This document shows positions 36,599 to 45,272 of a stretch of 64,000 bases of DNA, in pieces; the first letter of the stretch is position 1; every line of letters begins with the position of its first letter. The position numbers and the translations under genes are program-made. This DNA is from Flavobacterium limnophilum (GTDB lineage: Bacteria > Bacteroidota > Bacteroidia > Flavobacteriales > Flavobacteriaceae). The notes below the pieces were generated by a model, which saw nothing but the letters and a program-made list of their open reading frames with translations, was not told the DNA's origin and ran no database searches. Location: NCBI RefSeq assembly GCF_027111315.2, contig NZ_CP114289.2, positions 4,030,001 to 4,094,000 on the forward strand, read 5' to 3'.

Positions 36599-36709
36599 GT
36601 CACACTGAGCTTGTCGAAGTGAGGAGCTATTTCCTGCTTTCCACTTTATCTTTTCTTGCTTAAAGGAAGCAAGAAAAGGATGCCGTTGCAATCAGGGCTA
36701 GGGTATTTG
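36599..36709. repeat. Structured intergenic repeat of Flavobacteriia type
   Basis: Starts with GTCACACTGAGCTTGTCGAA (36599-36618), a motif recurrent in many genomes. It continues with AGGAGCTATTTCCTGCTTTC and a perfect 12-bp hairpin (36650-36661 with 36667-36678, loop of 5), then GGATGCCGTTGCAATCAGGG. CCTG and CAGG segments on either side can pair to close an outer stem. From memory this block recurs between genes in Flavobacteriaceae; function unknown. It lies downstream of both sod and the XRE gene region. Confidence 0.55.
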
Positions 36710-36761
36710 GGTTAAGAATAAAATTAGTTTTTTGAATGAAGATTAACGATTTCAAATACTT

Positions 36762-36980
36762 CTAATCGTTAAACTTAAATAATTCGATTATATTTATTTC
36801 CAAAGCTTTTGATACTATCTCCAAAGTAGAAAGAGTTGCATTTGCCCTGCCAGCTTCTAATCTGGACATATTACTTTTCTCAAAATTACACTTGGCAGCC
36901 AAATCCTGTTGAGAGATACTTTTCTCTTGACGGATTTTTTGAATGCGTTTGCCAACCTGTATTTGTATTGATTCTTCCAA
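36762..36980 (-). CDS. XRE-family regulator next to HsdR-N nuclease (controller-like)
   Basis: 72 residues, all helix-turn-helix: residues about 8-62 with GKRIQKIRQEKSISQQDLAA, KCNFEKSNMSRLEAGR and LEIVSKALEINIIELF. It belongs to the Cro/C1 class with the size of restriction-modification controller proteins. The start codon lies six bases from a palindromic operator TTATCATTTACGATAA; an exact inverted copy lies 32 bases further on. The divergent gene encodes an HsdR-N-type nuclease. Autoregulation and control of the nuclease are likely inferences. It can also be annotated simply as a small transcriptional regulator. Confidence 0.85.
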   Translation of the reverse strand: MEESIQIQVGKRIQKIRQEKSISQQDLAAKCNFEKSNMSRLEAGRANATLSTLEIVSKALEINIIELFKFND

Positions 36981-36986
36981 ACTCTC

Positions 36987-37050
36987 TTATCATTTACGAT
37001 AAGTCAAAATTTGTTTTATATTTGCGTAATGTGGTTATCGTAAATGATAA
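36987..37050. promoter_or_regulatory. Twin inverted 16-bp operators flanking a divergent promoter
   Basis: TTATCATTTACGATAA at 36987-37002 and its exact reverse complement at 37035-37050. Each is itself quasi-palindromic (TTATC...GATAA). Between them lies TATATTTG at 37017-37024, a -7 element for the plus direction. Spacing between centres is 48 bases. A second possible -7 element TAGATTTG is at 37109-37116. Confidence 0.75.
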
Positions 37051-37164
37051 CTAAAAAAATATTTTGCCGAAATGTGGAAAGCCGTAAAGGAATGAGTTTT
37101 TTCCTTGATAGATTTGATGGGAAATAAAAAATGGAAAGTAACAATATAAACTAAACAATAAATT

Positions 37165-38232
37165 ATGGATTTAAAAGACCAACTTAAATTAATTGCTGAC
37201 CGAACAAAACACAAAGACAATATTCAAACCGAAGAAGCTACAAAAAACGCATTTGTAATGCCATTTTTGCAAAGTTTAGGTTACGATGTTTTTAATCCAT
37301 TAGAAGTTGTTCCTGAATTTATTGCAGACATTGGAATCAAAAAAGGAGAGAAAATTGATTATGCCATTTTTAAAGATGGAAATCCTACGATTTTGGTTGA
37401 ATGTAAAGATTGGAGACAAAATTTGAATGTTCACGACGGACAGCTTTTGAGATATTTTCACGTTTCAAAAGCAAAGTTTGGCTTGCTGACAAACGGGATT
37501 GTTTACCGATTTTATTCTGATTTAGTAATGCCAAATAAAATGGACGAAAAACCATTTTTAGAATTTAATATTACCGAGATTAAAGACAACCAAGTTGAGG
37601 AATTGAAAAAATTTCACAAAGCCAATTTTGATGCCGAAAGTATTGTAAATACAGCCAGTGAAATGAAATTTATGAATGAACTCAAACATTTGCTAAACAA
37701 AGAACTTACAGAACCAACTCCAGAGTTTGTAAAGTATTTTGCTAAACAAGTTTACCCAAGTGTTGTGACTGCAAGAGTTTTGGAGCAATTCACGGAATTG
37801 ACTAAAAAATCCATTCAGCAATACATCAGTGATTTAATCACGGACAGATTGAAAAATGCTTTATCAAAAGAAGATGAAAAAAGTAAAACTGAAAACATTG
37901 TTGAAATTTCGGCAGAACAAAATCTGGAAGATATTAGCAAAGTGAACACGACAGCAGAAGAACTGGAGGGATTTTTGATTGTGAAAACTATTTTGCGACA
38001 AAATATTCCAGCCACGAGAGTGACTTATAGAGATGCACAATCGTATTTTGCCATTTTCTTAGATGATAATAATAGAAAAGCGGTTTGCCGATTGTACTTA
38101 AACGGCGGAAAAAAATTCATTGGATTATTTGATGAAAACAAAAAAGAAACAAAAAACGAAATAGAAACTTTAGATGATATTTTTAAATATTCAGCAGAAC
38201 TGTTGAAGACTATTGAGATGTACGAAAAATAA
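37165..38232 (+). CDS. Type I restriction HsdR-N-like nuclease domain protein (solitary)
   Basis: 355 residues. The N-terminal 150 residues match the HsdR N-terminal PD-(D/E)xK fold: TEEATKNAFVMPFLQSLGYD, then KIDYAIFKDGNPTILVECKD, giving the Asp and the E-x-K catalytic residues, and AKFGLLTNGIVYRFYSD. The C-terminal half is helical (LVE-type HLLNKELTEPTPEF, IQQYISDLITDRL) and ends in a beta domain (RVTYRDAQSYFAIFLDDNN, KKFIGLFDENK). There is no helicase part and no methylase or specificity gene nearby, so it is not a full type I system. Such solitary proteins are common and often sit near defence loci; the divergent XRE gene fits a controlled toxic nuclease. Function is inferred. Confidence 0.8.
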   Translation: MDLKDQLKLIADRTKHKDNIQTEEATKNAFVMPFLQSLGYDVFNPLEVVPEFIADIGIKKGEKIDYAIFKDGNPTILVECKDWRQNLNVHDGQLLRYFHVSKAKFGLLTNGIVYRFYSDLVMPNKMDEKPFLEFNITEIKDNQVEELKKFHKANFDAESIVNTASEMKFMNELKHLLNKELTEPTPEFVKYFAKQVYPSVVTARVLEQFTELTKKSIQQYISDLITDRLKNALSKEDEKSKTENIVEISAEQNLEDISKVNTTAEELEGFLIVKTILRQNIPATRVTYRDAQSYFAIFLDDNNRKAVCRLYLNGGKKFIGLFDENKKETKNEIETLDDIFKYSAELLKTIEMYEK

Positions 38233-38263
38233 AAAAGATATTTTGTTTCAATATTTTGAATTG

Positions 38264-38290
38264 CCTTTGGCCTTAGCCAAAGGTTTTTTT
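38264..38290 (+). terminator. Terminator after HsdR-N-like gene
   Basis: CCTTTGGC / GCCAAAGG with loop CTTA and seven T. Confidence 0.9.
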
Positions 38291-38384
38291 GTTGAATTTA
38301 TTGGCTTCAACGATTAAGATTTAAAAACAATAGAAAGTTAGAAATCTTTGTACTACTTTTAATCCTGATTAATCAAAAATCAAA

Positions 38385-41300
38385 ATGCAAAGACCCTCAT
38401 TCTCCATATACGATGCATCGGCAGGTTCGGGAAAAACCTATGCACTTGTCAAAGAATACCTGAAAATCATTCTCGTTGCCCATAAAAATGATGCTTATCG
38501 GAACATTCTCGCCATCACGTTTACCAACAAAGCGGTTCACGAAATGAAAAGCAGAATTGTCGGCAATTTATCAGAATTTGCCAAAGACGAACCGAGCAAA
38601 AAAGCACAAGATTTAATGCAGGATTTGGCAAAAGATACTGAACTTTCCATCATTCAAATCAAAGCCAAATCACAGCAGATCATCAAGCATATTATTCATA
38701 ATTATGCTGCTTTTGATATTTCGACCATCGATAAATTCACGCACAAAGTAATTCGAGCATTTGCTCACGATTTGGGTTTGCCAATGACTTTTGAAGTCAC
38801 ATTAGATACCGAAAATTTGCTCGTTGAAGCCGTCGATGCCATCATTGCACAAGCCGGAGAAGACGAAACCTTGACCAAATTGCTCATCGATTTCACGATG
38901 GAAAAAACTGACGACGACAAATCTTGGGATATTTCCAGAGAAATATTGGAAACCGGTCGTTTGGTGCTTAATGAAAACAACCGAAATGAAATTACCCATT
39001 TTCAAGAAAAAACCATTGCCGAATTTGTCGAGATAAAAGACAAACTCGCCGAAACTTGTAGCGTTTTGGAAAAGGAAAATACGGAATTAGCCGCAAGTGC
39101 TTTGGCATTGATTGAAAAAAACGGAATTGATTTGAAATCATTTTCAGGTTCTTATTTTCCAAAACATTTGCAAAGTATTGTGGATGGGAAATTCAACCCG
39201 AAAAACAAAACCTACCACGAATCTGAAGATATAAAAATCAATAAAACTGCTAAAGACGGCGCTTTGATTGAAAATATTGTTCCCGAATTGTTGCAAATTC
39301 TCGACACTGTTTACAAGAATTTTGAAAAGCGGGATTTCTACAAAGCCTTTCTGAAAAACATCACGCCATTGTCGTTGTTGAATACTGTCAGCAATGAATT
39401 GGCCAAAATTCAGGAAGAGCAAAACGTGCTTTCCATTTCGGAATTCAACGCCATTATACATCGTGAAATTCAAAACCAGCCGGCACCTTTTATTTACGAA
39501 AGATTGGGCGAGCGTTATCGTCATTTTTTTATTGACGAATTCCAGGATACATCCGAAATGCAATGGCAAAACCTGATTCCGCTGATTGACAACGCCACCT
39601 CCAGCGAAATTGACGGCGAAAAAGGAACCTTGATGATTGTTGGCGACCCAAAACAATCTATTTACCGCTGGCGTGGCGGAAAAGCCGAGCAGTTTATCGA
39701 ATTGAGCAAAGAGCATAATCCGTTCAACAATCCCGAGAAAGTTTTAGAACATTTAGACAAAAATTACCGTTCGTATTCGCAAATAATCGAATTCAATAAT
39801 GAGTTTTTTCAATTGTTGGCTAATGAATTCGAGCATTTAGATTACAAAGATTTGTACCAAAATCACAGCCATCAAAAAAGCAATGCCAAAACGGGTGGTT
39901 ACGTCAATATTTCCTTCATTCCAAAAATAGAAGAAAGCGAAGAAGAAGAAGTATTGGACAAAACGGAATTGTATTTATTGGCGACTTTAAACACCATTCA
40001 AAAAGTACAAAAACAAGGTTTTGAACTCAAAGATATTGTCATTTTAACCCGAAAACGCAGCCACGGAATTGCCGTTGCCAATTATTTGACCGAGCAAGGA
40101 ATTCCCCTTTTATCGTCGGAAACACTGATGATTCAAAATGCTACCGAAGTTCGATTCATTATTTATTTATTGAAATATTTAAAAAACAGTTCCGACTTGG
40201 AAGCCAAAGCACATTTTCTTCATTATGTAGCTGAACACATTCAGGATCAATTGCCTGTTCACGATTTCATCGCCCAAGGAATGGAGAAAAAGCAGGAAGT
40301 TGAATTTGAAAAATGGTTAACAAATTTTGATATTTCGCTTTCTTTTCAAGACATTCGAAAAAAATCGTTGTATGAATCGGTGGAGCTTATTGTTAGTAAA
40401 TTCCTCCTCCCAACCTCCTCCAAAGGAGGAGGAGCCGAAACCCGAAAGTTAGGGTATATGACAGGTGGTAATTATTCACATTTGTTGATAGAAAAAGCTC
40501 AGGAAAAGAGAAAGAATCCAACCGAGGCAGAAAAGGTTTTGTGGTCAGAGTTGAGGTCATCGGCTTTGGGTCACAAATTTAGACAACAGCATTTGATAGC
40601 TGATTTCATTGTTGACTTTGTTTGTTTGCCGAGAAAATTAATAATTGAAGTCGATGGAGAATATCATTTTACCGAGGAACAAATTCAATTGGACAAAGAA
40701 CGAACAGCTGTTTTAAATGGATTAGGGTATAAGGTAATTCGATTTACAAATAACGAAGTTATAACAAATATTCATAGTGTTTTAGATAACATACAAGAAG
40801 TATTAAAAATACAAGGACAACTTCAAAACTCCAATATATCTGTTTCGTCTCCCTCCCCTTCGGGGAGGGTCGGGGAGGGGAATGCGTACGTACAATATTT
40901 TCTCGACATTGTTTTGGAACGCGATGTTCGCAACCAAGCTGGAATTTCAGACTTCTTGAATTATTGGGACAAAAATGCCGAGAAATTCAGCATTCCATCG
41001 CCCGAAGGTAAAAATGCGGTTCGGATTATGACCATTCACAAATCGAAAGGATTGGAATTTCCAGTCGTGATTATGCCTTTTGCCGATGAAGATTACGCTA
41101 AAAGTCCAAAAAGCAAATTATGGATAGACACCGAGGTGGACGATTTTGGTTTGCCAAAAGTTTTGGTAGACAACAGCAAGGCCGTTGAAGGTTTTGGAGA
41201 AGCGGCAAAATCCGTTTATGTCCAGAAATCACAGGAGGAATTATTGGACAATGTCAATGTTTTGTATGTGGCTTTAACTCGTGCCGAAGAACAATTGTAC

Positions 41301-41990
41301 GTGATTTCGAATATGAATTTAGATTCTAAAGGTGTTGCGAGAAAGAATAACATGTCCACTTTTTTCGTTGAATATTTGATTAACAAAGGTGAATTTGAGG
41401 AAGAAAAATTAGAATACGAATTTGGAAATCCTGCCAAATTATCATCTGGAAGCGACAAAACGGAAGATGTACAATTAATTCAGTCGGTTAGTAAAGTTCT
41501 TGATCCCAAAAATATTAAAATTGCCCAACGAGAATCGGTAATGTGGGGGACGCATCAGCAAGAAGCAATCGAATATGGAAATGTAGTTCACGAGATATTG
41601 TCTTTAGTAAAAACCAAGAGCGATGTTGATTTGGCTATTACAAAAGCTTTAGAGGGTGGATTAATTACGGTTAATCAAAAAGACACAGTTCGTAAAAGTA
41701 TTCAAGAAATTGTCAATCATCCGGAACTTTCGATTTGTTTCGAAGAAGGAAACGAAGTTTTGAATGAGCAAACCATTATTCAAAAAGAAGGTAAAACCAT
41801 CAAGCCGGACCGAATGGTTTTGACCAAAGACAAAAGCGTTTTCTTGTTGGATTACAAAACAGGAACTCATAATCCTAAATACCAATTGCAATTAGAAAAT
41901 TACCAAAAAGCCATTGAATTAATGGGGTATAAAGTGGTGAAAAAATCGCTTATATATATAGGTGTAGAAATCAATGTGGTAAATTTGTAA
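38385..41990 (+). CDS. AddA/RecB-like helicase-nuclease, interrupted in frame by a DUF559 cassette
   Basis: A UvrD-type helicase with a C-terminal nuclease, 1201 residues. Walker A is SAGSGKT (residues 12-18); motif Ia TFTNKAVHEM; motif II FFIDEFQDTSEMQW near 380; motif III GDPKQSIYRWRGG near 420; motif IV LDKNYRSY. Residues about 673-832 are foreign: a DUF559 endonuclease domain with glycine- and serine-rich ends. After it NAYVQYFLDIVLERD resumes the helicase, with motif V MTIHKSKGLEFPVVIMP near 882 and VI LYVALTRAEEQLYV near 958. The RecB-type nuclease lies at the end (KPDRMVLTKDKS, FLLDYKTG). Helicase and nuclease motifs are intact, so activity may persist. It should partner the AddB-like protein at 46797 in double-strand break resection. 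Without the insert it would be about 1041 residues. Confidence 0.92.
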   Translation: MQRPSFSIYDASAGSGKTYALVKEYLKIILVAHKNDAYRNILAITFTNKAVHEMKSRIVGNLSEFAKDEPSKKAQDLMQDLAKDTELSIIQIKAKSQQIIKHIIHNYAAFDISTIDKFTHKVIRAFAHDLGLPMTFEVTLDTENLLVEAVDAIIAQAGEDETLTKLLIDFTMEKTDDDKSWDISREILETGRLVLNENNRNEITHFQEKTIAEFVEIKDKLAETCSVLEKENTELAASALALIEKNGIDLKSFSGSYFPKHLQSIVDGKFNPKNKTYHESEDIKINKTAKDGALIENIVPELLQILDTVYKNFEKRDFYKAFLKNITPLSLLNTVSNELAKIQEEQNVLSISEFNAIIHREIQNQPAPFIYERLGERYRHFFIDEFQDTSEMQWQNLIPLIDNATSSEIDGEKGTLMIVGDPKQSIYRWRGGKAEQFIELSKEHNPFNNPEKVLEHLDKNYRSYSQIIEFNNEFFQLLANEFEHLDYKDLYQNHSHQKSNAKTGGYVNISFIPKIEESEEEEVLDKTELYLLATLNTIQKVQKQGFELKDIVILTRKRSHGIAVANYLTEQGIPLLSSETLMIQNATEVRFIIYLLKYLKNSSDLEAKAHFLHYVAEHIQDQLPVHDFIAQGMEKKQEVEFEKWLTNFDISLSFQDIRKKSLYESVELIVSKFLLPTSSKGGGAETRKLGYMTGGNYSHLLIEKAQEKRKNPTEAEKVLWSELRSSALGHKFRQQHLIADFIVDFVCLPRKLIIEVDGEYHFTEEQIQLDKERTAVLNGLGYKVIRFTNNEVITNIHSVLDNIQEVLKIQGQLQNSNISVSSPSPSGRVGEGNAYVQYFLDIVLERDVRNQAGISDFLNYWDKNAEKFSIPSPEGKNAVRIMTIHKSKGLEFPVVIMPFADEDYAKSPKSKLWIDTEVDDFGLPKVLVDNSKAVEGFGEAAKSVYVQKSQEELLDNVNVLYVALTRAEEQLYVISNMNLDSKGVARKNNMSTFFVEYLINKGEFEEEKLEYEFGNPAKLSSGSDKTEDVQLIQSVSKVLDPKNIKIAQRESVMWGTHQQEAIEYGNVVHEILSLVKTKSDVDLAITKALEGGLITVNQKDTVRKSIQEIVNHPELSICFEEGNEVLNEQTIIQKEGKTIKPDRMVLTKDKSVFLLDYKTGTHNPKYQLQLENYQKAIELMGYKVVKKSLIYIGVEINVVNL
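40403..40880 (+). mobile_element. DUF559 (Vsr-like) endonuclease cassette with hairpin ends, inserted in addA
   Basis: Left end: CCTCCTCC, CAA, then the hairpin CCTCCTCC-AAA-GGAGGAGG (40414-40432). Right end: the hairpin CCCTCCCC-TTC-GGGGAGGG (40851-40869), then TC and GGGGAGGGG. The right end inverted has the same layout as the left end (20 of 30 bases equal): two pyrimidine blocks followed by the purine block. Inside, from an in-frame ATG at 40458, lies a DUF559 domain: NPTEAEKVLWSELRSSALGH, KFRQQHLIADFIVDFVC, KLIIEVDGEYH, LDKERTAVLNGLGYKVIRF and NNEV, with the PD-(D/E)xK-type Asp and Glu-Val-Asp. No stop lies inside, and the block adds 160 codons so the host frame is kept. No transposase or intein motif is seen. 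Confidence 0.8.
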
Positions 41991-42040
41991 AATAGTAGGG
42001 TAATAAAGATCTAAAAACATTAATTCTTTAAATTTTTAAT

Positions 42041-43231
42041 ATGTACGGAAAAATACAACAGTACTTGCAATCTGAACTTCAAATGATTGAAGACAACGGA
42101 ATTTTTAAAAAAGAAAGAATCATCACCTCACCACAAGGACCAGAAATTACTGTTAATGGGGAAACGGTTTTGAATTTTTGTGCCAATAATTATCTTGGGC
42201 TTTCTTCGCATCCAGAAGTAATTCAGGCGGCTAAAGACACGATGGACACACACGGTTTCGGAATGTCATCAGTTCGGTTTATTTGCGGAACACAGGATAT
42301 TCATAAAACCTTGGAAAAAAAGATTTCTGAATTCTACGGAACCGAAGACACGATTCTTTACGCGGCGGCTTTTGATGCCAATGGCGGAGTTTTCGAGCCT
42401 TTATTGAACGAAAACGATGCCATAATATCAGACATTTTGAATCATGCATCTATTATTGATGGCGTTCGATTATGTAAAGCAGCCCGTTACCGCTATGAAA
42501 ACAGCGATATGGAAGATTTGGAACAACAATTAATAAAAGCTAATCAAGCAGGAGCTCGTTTTAAATTAATTGTAACTGACGGAGTGTTCTCAATGGATGG
42601 TGTTGTTGCTCCTTTGGACAAGATTTGTGATTTGGCTGATAAATACGATGCTTTGGTAATGGTGGACGAATGTCACGCAGCGGGATTTATAGGAGCAACA
42701 GGGAAAGGGACACTCGAGGCCAAAGGGGTAATGGGAAGGGTTGACATAATTACCGGAACTTTAGGAAAAGCACTTGGAGGTGCAATGGGAGGTTATACGA
42801 CGGCCAAAAAAGAAATTATTGAATTGTTGCGTCAACGTTCAAGGCCTTATTTGTTTTCTAATTCATTGGCACCGGCAATCGTTGGGGCTTCCATCAAGGT
42901 TTTTGAATTATTGGAAAAAGACACGACACTTAGAGATAAATTGGAATGGAATGCCAATTATTTCAAAGCTGGAATTAAAAAAGCGGGATTTGACATAATA
43001 GATGGCGATTCTGCAATTGTTCCCGTAATGCTTTATGATGCAAAGTTGGCACAAACTATGGCAAATGAATTACTTGAAAAAGGAATTTATGTAATTGGTT
43101 TCTTTTTTCCGGTGGTTCCAAAAAACAAAGCGAGAATTAGAGTGCAATTGTCGGCTTCTCACTCACAAGAGAATCTGGATAAAGCTATTGAAGCTTTTAT
43201 TCAAGTTGGAACGAATCTAAATGTGATATAA
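42041..43231 (+). CDS. kbl: Glycine C-acetyltransferase (2-amino-3-ketobutyrate CoA ligase)
   Basis: PLP enzyme of the alpha-oxoamine synthase family, cleaving 2-amino-3-oxobutyrate with CoA to glycine and acetyl-CoA in threonine breakdown. 396 residues: [55 protein letters not shown] with the PLP-contacting Asp and His, and [15 protein letters not shown] with the Schiff-base Lys near residue 244. Paralogues KBL and BioF or HemA are alike; the N-terminal sequence and [10 protein letters not shown] favour Kbl. No threonine dehydrogenase gene is next to it. It sits between addA and the ompA pair. Confidence 0.93.
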   Translation: MYGKIQQYLQSELQMIEDNGIFKKERIITSPQGPEITVNGETVLNFCANNYLGLSSHPEVIQAAKDTMDTHGFGMSSVRFICGTQDIHKTLEKKISEFYGTEDTILYAAAFDANGGVFEPLLNENDAIISDILNHASIIDGVRLCKAARYRYENSDMEDLEQQLIKANQAGARFKLIVTDGVFSMDGVVAPLDKICDLADKYDALVMVDECHAAGFIGATGKGTLEAKGVMGRVDIITGTLGKALGGAMGGYTTAKKEIIELLRQRSRPYLFSNSLAPAIVGASIKVFELLEKDTTLRDKLEWNANYFKAGIKKAGFDIIDGDSAIVPVMLYDAKLAQTMANELLEKGIYVIGFFFPVVPKNKARIRVQLSASHSQENLDKAIEAFIQVGTNLNVI

Positions 43232-43265
43232 TCTACATTTTTATTGTATTTTTTTTAACTTTTCG

Positions 43266-43297
43266 TTTTGTAGTTAAAAAATTACACGTTATATTTG
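43266..43297 (+). promoter_or_regulatory. Strong Bacteroidota promoter of first ompA gene
   Basis: TTTTG ending at 43270, 19-base spacer, TATATTTG at 43290-43297, both elements perfect. Transcription from about 43304 gives a 27-base leader. Confidence 0.8.
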
Positions 43298-43330
43298 TAG
43301 ACTAAAAATAGTAATCTAACAAAATTAAGT

Positions 43331-44797
43331 ATGAAACATCTGAACAAACTTTTATTTGCTGTAATGATGCTGATGACCATAAGTTCTCAGGCACAAGACA
43401 GTAACAATCCATGGGCATTGTCTTTTGGAGTTAATGCGGTTGACACACGAGCAAGTGCTGGTGGAGGAAAAAATTGGCTTGACCAACACTTTTCCCAAGC
43501 GTTCAACGTAAGTGAAAACTGGAATATTCTTCCTTCTGTATCTTATATTAGCCTTGCAAGATCAGTTGGGAATAATTTTTCTGTTGGAATTCAAGGATCT
43601 ATAAACAAAATAGACAAATTTGTTGTTTTTGATCCTACTGCACCAGGTCATAATTCTTGTGGTTATGTAGTAACTAATCCTGGAGACTTAATGTATTATG
43701 GTATTGATGCAAACGTAAAATACAGTTTCAAGAGTTTAATAAAATCTAAAGTAATCGATCCTTCCTTGAGAGTTGGTGGAGGTTATACTTTCTTGGGCGA
43801 TAACAGTTACGGAACTGTTAATCCAGGTGCAGGTTTGACTTTTTGGTTTACTGAAAACGTAGGTTTGGCTTTAGAGACTACTTACAAAAAATCATTTGGA
43901 GATCGTGCTGCTGCTGGAGATGCTTACACTCCTGAAGCTCCTTCTCATTTCCAACATTCAGTTGGTATTACTTTCCAATTTGGAGGTAAAGATACAGACG
44001 GAGACGGAATTTATGACAAAGATGATGCTTGTCCAGAAGTTGCTGGTTTAAAACAATTCAACGGATGTCCTGATACAGACGGAGACGGAATTATCGACGG
44101 AAGCGATGCTTGTCCAGATGTATTTGGTTTAGCTGCTTTGAGCGGATGTCCAGACAAAGACGGAGACGGAATTGCTGACAAAGATGATGCTTGTCCAGAA
44201 GTTGCTGGTTTGGCTGCTTTCAAAGGTTGTCCTGACACAGATGGAGATGGTCTTGCCGATAAAGATGATAAATGTCCTACTGTAGCTGGTCCTAAAGATA
44301 ATGGTGGATGTCCAGTATTGGATGCTGACAAAGATGGTGTAGCCGATAAAGACGATGACTGTCCTACTGTAGCTGGTCCTATCAGCAACAAAGGATGTCC
44401 TGAAGTAACTGTAGAAGTTATCGAAAGTCTTAAAATTCAAGCTAGATCAGTTTTCTTTAACTCAGGTAAATCAACTTTCAAAACTGGTGACGCTGCAACA
44501 ATAGCTAGTTTAGATGCAATGAAAGAAATTCTTAGAAACTATCCAAATGCTAAATTCAGTATTGAAGGACACACAGATAGCGATGGTTCTGACAAATTGA
44601 ATCAAAAACTTTCTGAAGACAGAGCTAATGCTGTTAGAAATGTTTTGGTTGAAAACGGAATTAAACCAGAAAACTTGACTGCTGTAGGTTATGGTGAATC
44701 TAAACCAATTGCTTCTAACAAAACTAAAGCTGGTAAAGCTCAAAACAGAAGAACTGAAGTTAGACACGTAGGTTCTATATACGAAGGTAAATTGTAG
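43331..44797 (+). CDS. OmpA-family outer-membrane protein with thrombospondin type 3 repeats (copy 1)
   Basis: 488 residues with a signal peptide ([15 protein letters not shown]). Residues about 22-215 form an eight-strand barrel ([27 protein letters not shown] [11 protein letters not shown] at its end). Then five calcium-binding thrombospondin type 3 repeats with D-x-D-x-D-G motifs ([45 protein letters not shown]). The C-terminal OmpA domain ([42 protein letters not shown]) binds peptidoglycan. This is a major envelope anchor in Flavobacteriia. A near-identical gene follows at 45273, and both have the same terminator. The strong promoter upstream predicts high expression. Confidence 0.95.
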   Translation: MKHLNKLLFAVMMLMTISSQAQDSNNPWALSFGVNAVDTRASAGGGKNWLDQHFSQAFNVSENWNILPSVSYISLARSVGNNFSVGIQGSINKIDKFVVFDPTAPGHNSCGYVVTNPGDLMYYGIDANVKYSFKSLIKSKVIDPSLRVGGGYTFLGDNSYGTVNPGAGLTFWFTENVGLALETTYKKSFGDRAAAGDAYTPEAPSHFQHSVGITFQFGGKDTDGDGIYDKDDACPEVAGLKQFNGCPDTDGDGIIDGSDACPDVFGLAALSGCPDKDGDGIADKDDACPEVAGLAAFKGCPDTDGDGLADKDDKCPTVAGPKDNGGCPVLDADKDGVADKDDDCPTVAGPISNKGCPEVTVEVIESLKIQARSVFFNSGKSTFKTGDAATIASLDAMKEILRNYPNAKFSIEGHTDSDGSDKLNQKLSEDRANAVRNVLVENGIKPENLTAVGYGESKPIASNKTKAGKAQNRRTEVRHVGSIYEGKL

Positions 44798-44820
44798 TTT
44801 ACTTTTGAATAAATAATTTT

Positions 44821-44852
44821 AAAAGCCATTCTTAATAGAATGGCTTTTTTTG
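44821..44852 (+). terminator. Terminator of ompA copy 1
   Basis: AAAAGCCATTC / GAATGGCTTTT with loop TTAATA and a T run. Nearly identical to the terminator of copy 2. Confidence 0.92.
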
Positions 44853-45272
44853 TTGTTGTACATCCAGTATAGCCCAAAATGACTACACAACAACTTTTGA
44901 AACCCTATTTTAAACATAAAACATTTCTAATGGGTTGTATATCAAGAATTATAAATCATTTGCAATAACAGAATTTTTTAATACTAAAAAAAAATGCACT
45001 TTTAATTAATGTTTTTAGAACTGAAAATCAATTAAGAGTAGTAATTTTCTTTTTTTTATAACACAAATAATTGCGGATTTAATACTACATTGTTTTTTAT
45101 TAATAAATAAAATAGTGTTATTTTTGGTGGATATATTTATTAACTTTTAGGATAGGTGTATAAGGAGTGATGGAGTAGGATTTAATTGGAGAAATGCCAT
45201 AATTAGTTTTTTCAAAAGAATTTATTTTTTCACTTCAAGTTTAAATAATATTAATGTAACTTAAAATTAAGC
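44853..45272. other. 420-base intergenic stretch between the two ompA genes
   Basis: AT-rich, without a credible ORF. The only signal found is TATTTTTG at 45119-45126, which could be a -7 element of copy 2, with no matching -33 box at normal spacing. The last bases before the ATG (AAAATTAAG) resemble those before copy 1, marking the probable upstream limit of the duplicated block. Confidence 0.5.

Noticed and set aside
37165..38232. Complete type I restriction-modification system
   Set aside because: Only an HsdR N-terminal-type domain is present; no HsdM, HsdS or helicase part nearby.
40403..40880. The insertion in addA could be an intein or a sequencing artefact
   Set aside because: No Cys/Ser at the first position, no His-Asn end and no Cys/Ser/Thr after it, so it does not fit an intein. 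An artefact is unlikely because the frame is kept exactly over 160 codons with a complete known domain and mirrored hairpin ends.
40881..40895. GTACGTAC palindrome right after the cassette as an insertion target signature
   Set aside because: It lies within host codons (NAYVQY) and has no counterpart on the left side; short palindromes occur by chance.
44011..44391. Long minus-strand ORF with repeated Ser/Pro-rich pattern opposite the ompA repeats (also at 45950-46366)
   Set aside because: It is the antisense image of the repeated D-x-D-x-D-G region; periodic sequence keeps the opposite frame open. No start signal or independent support.
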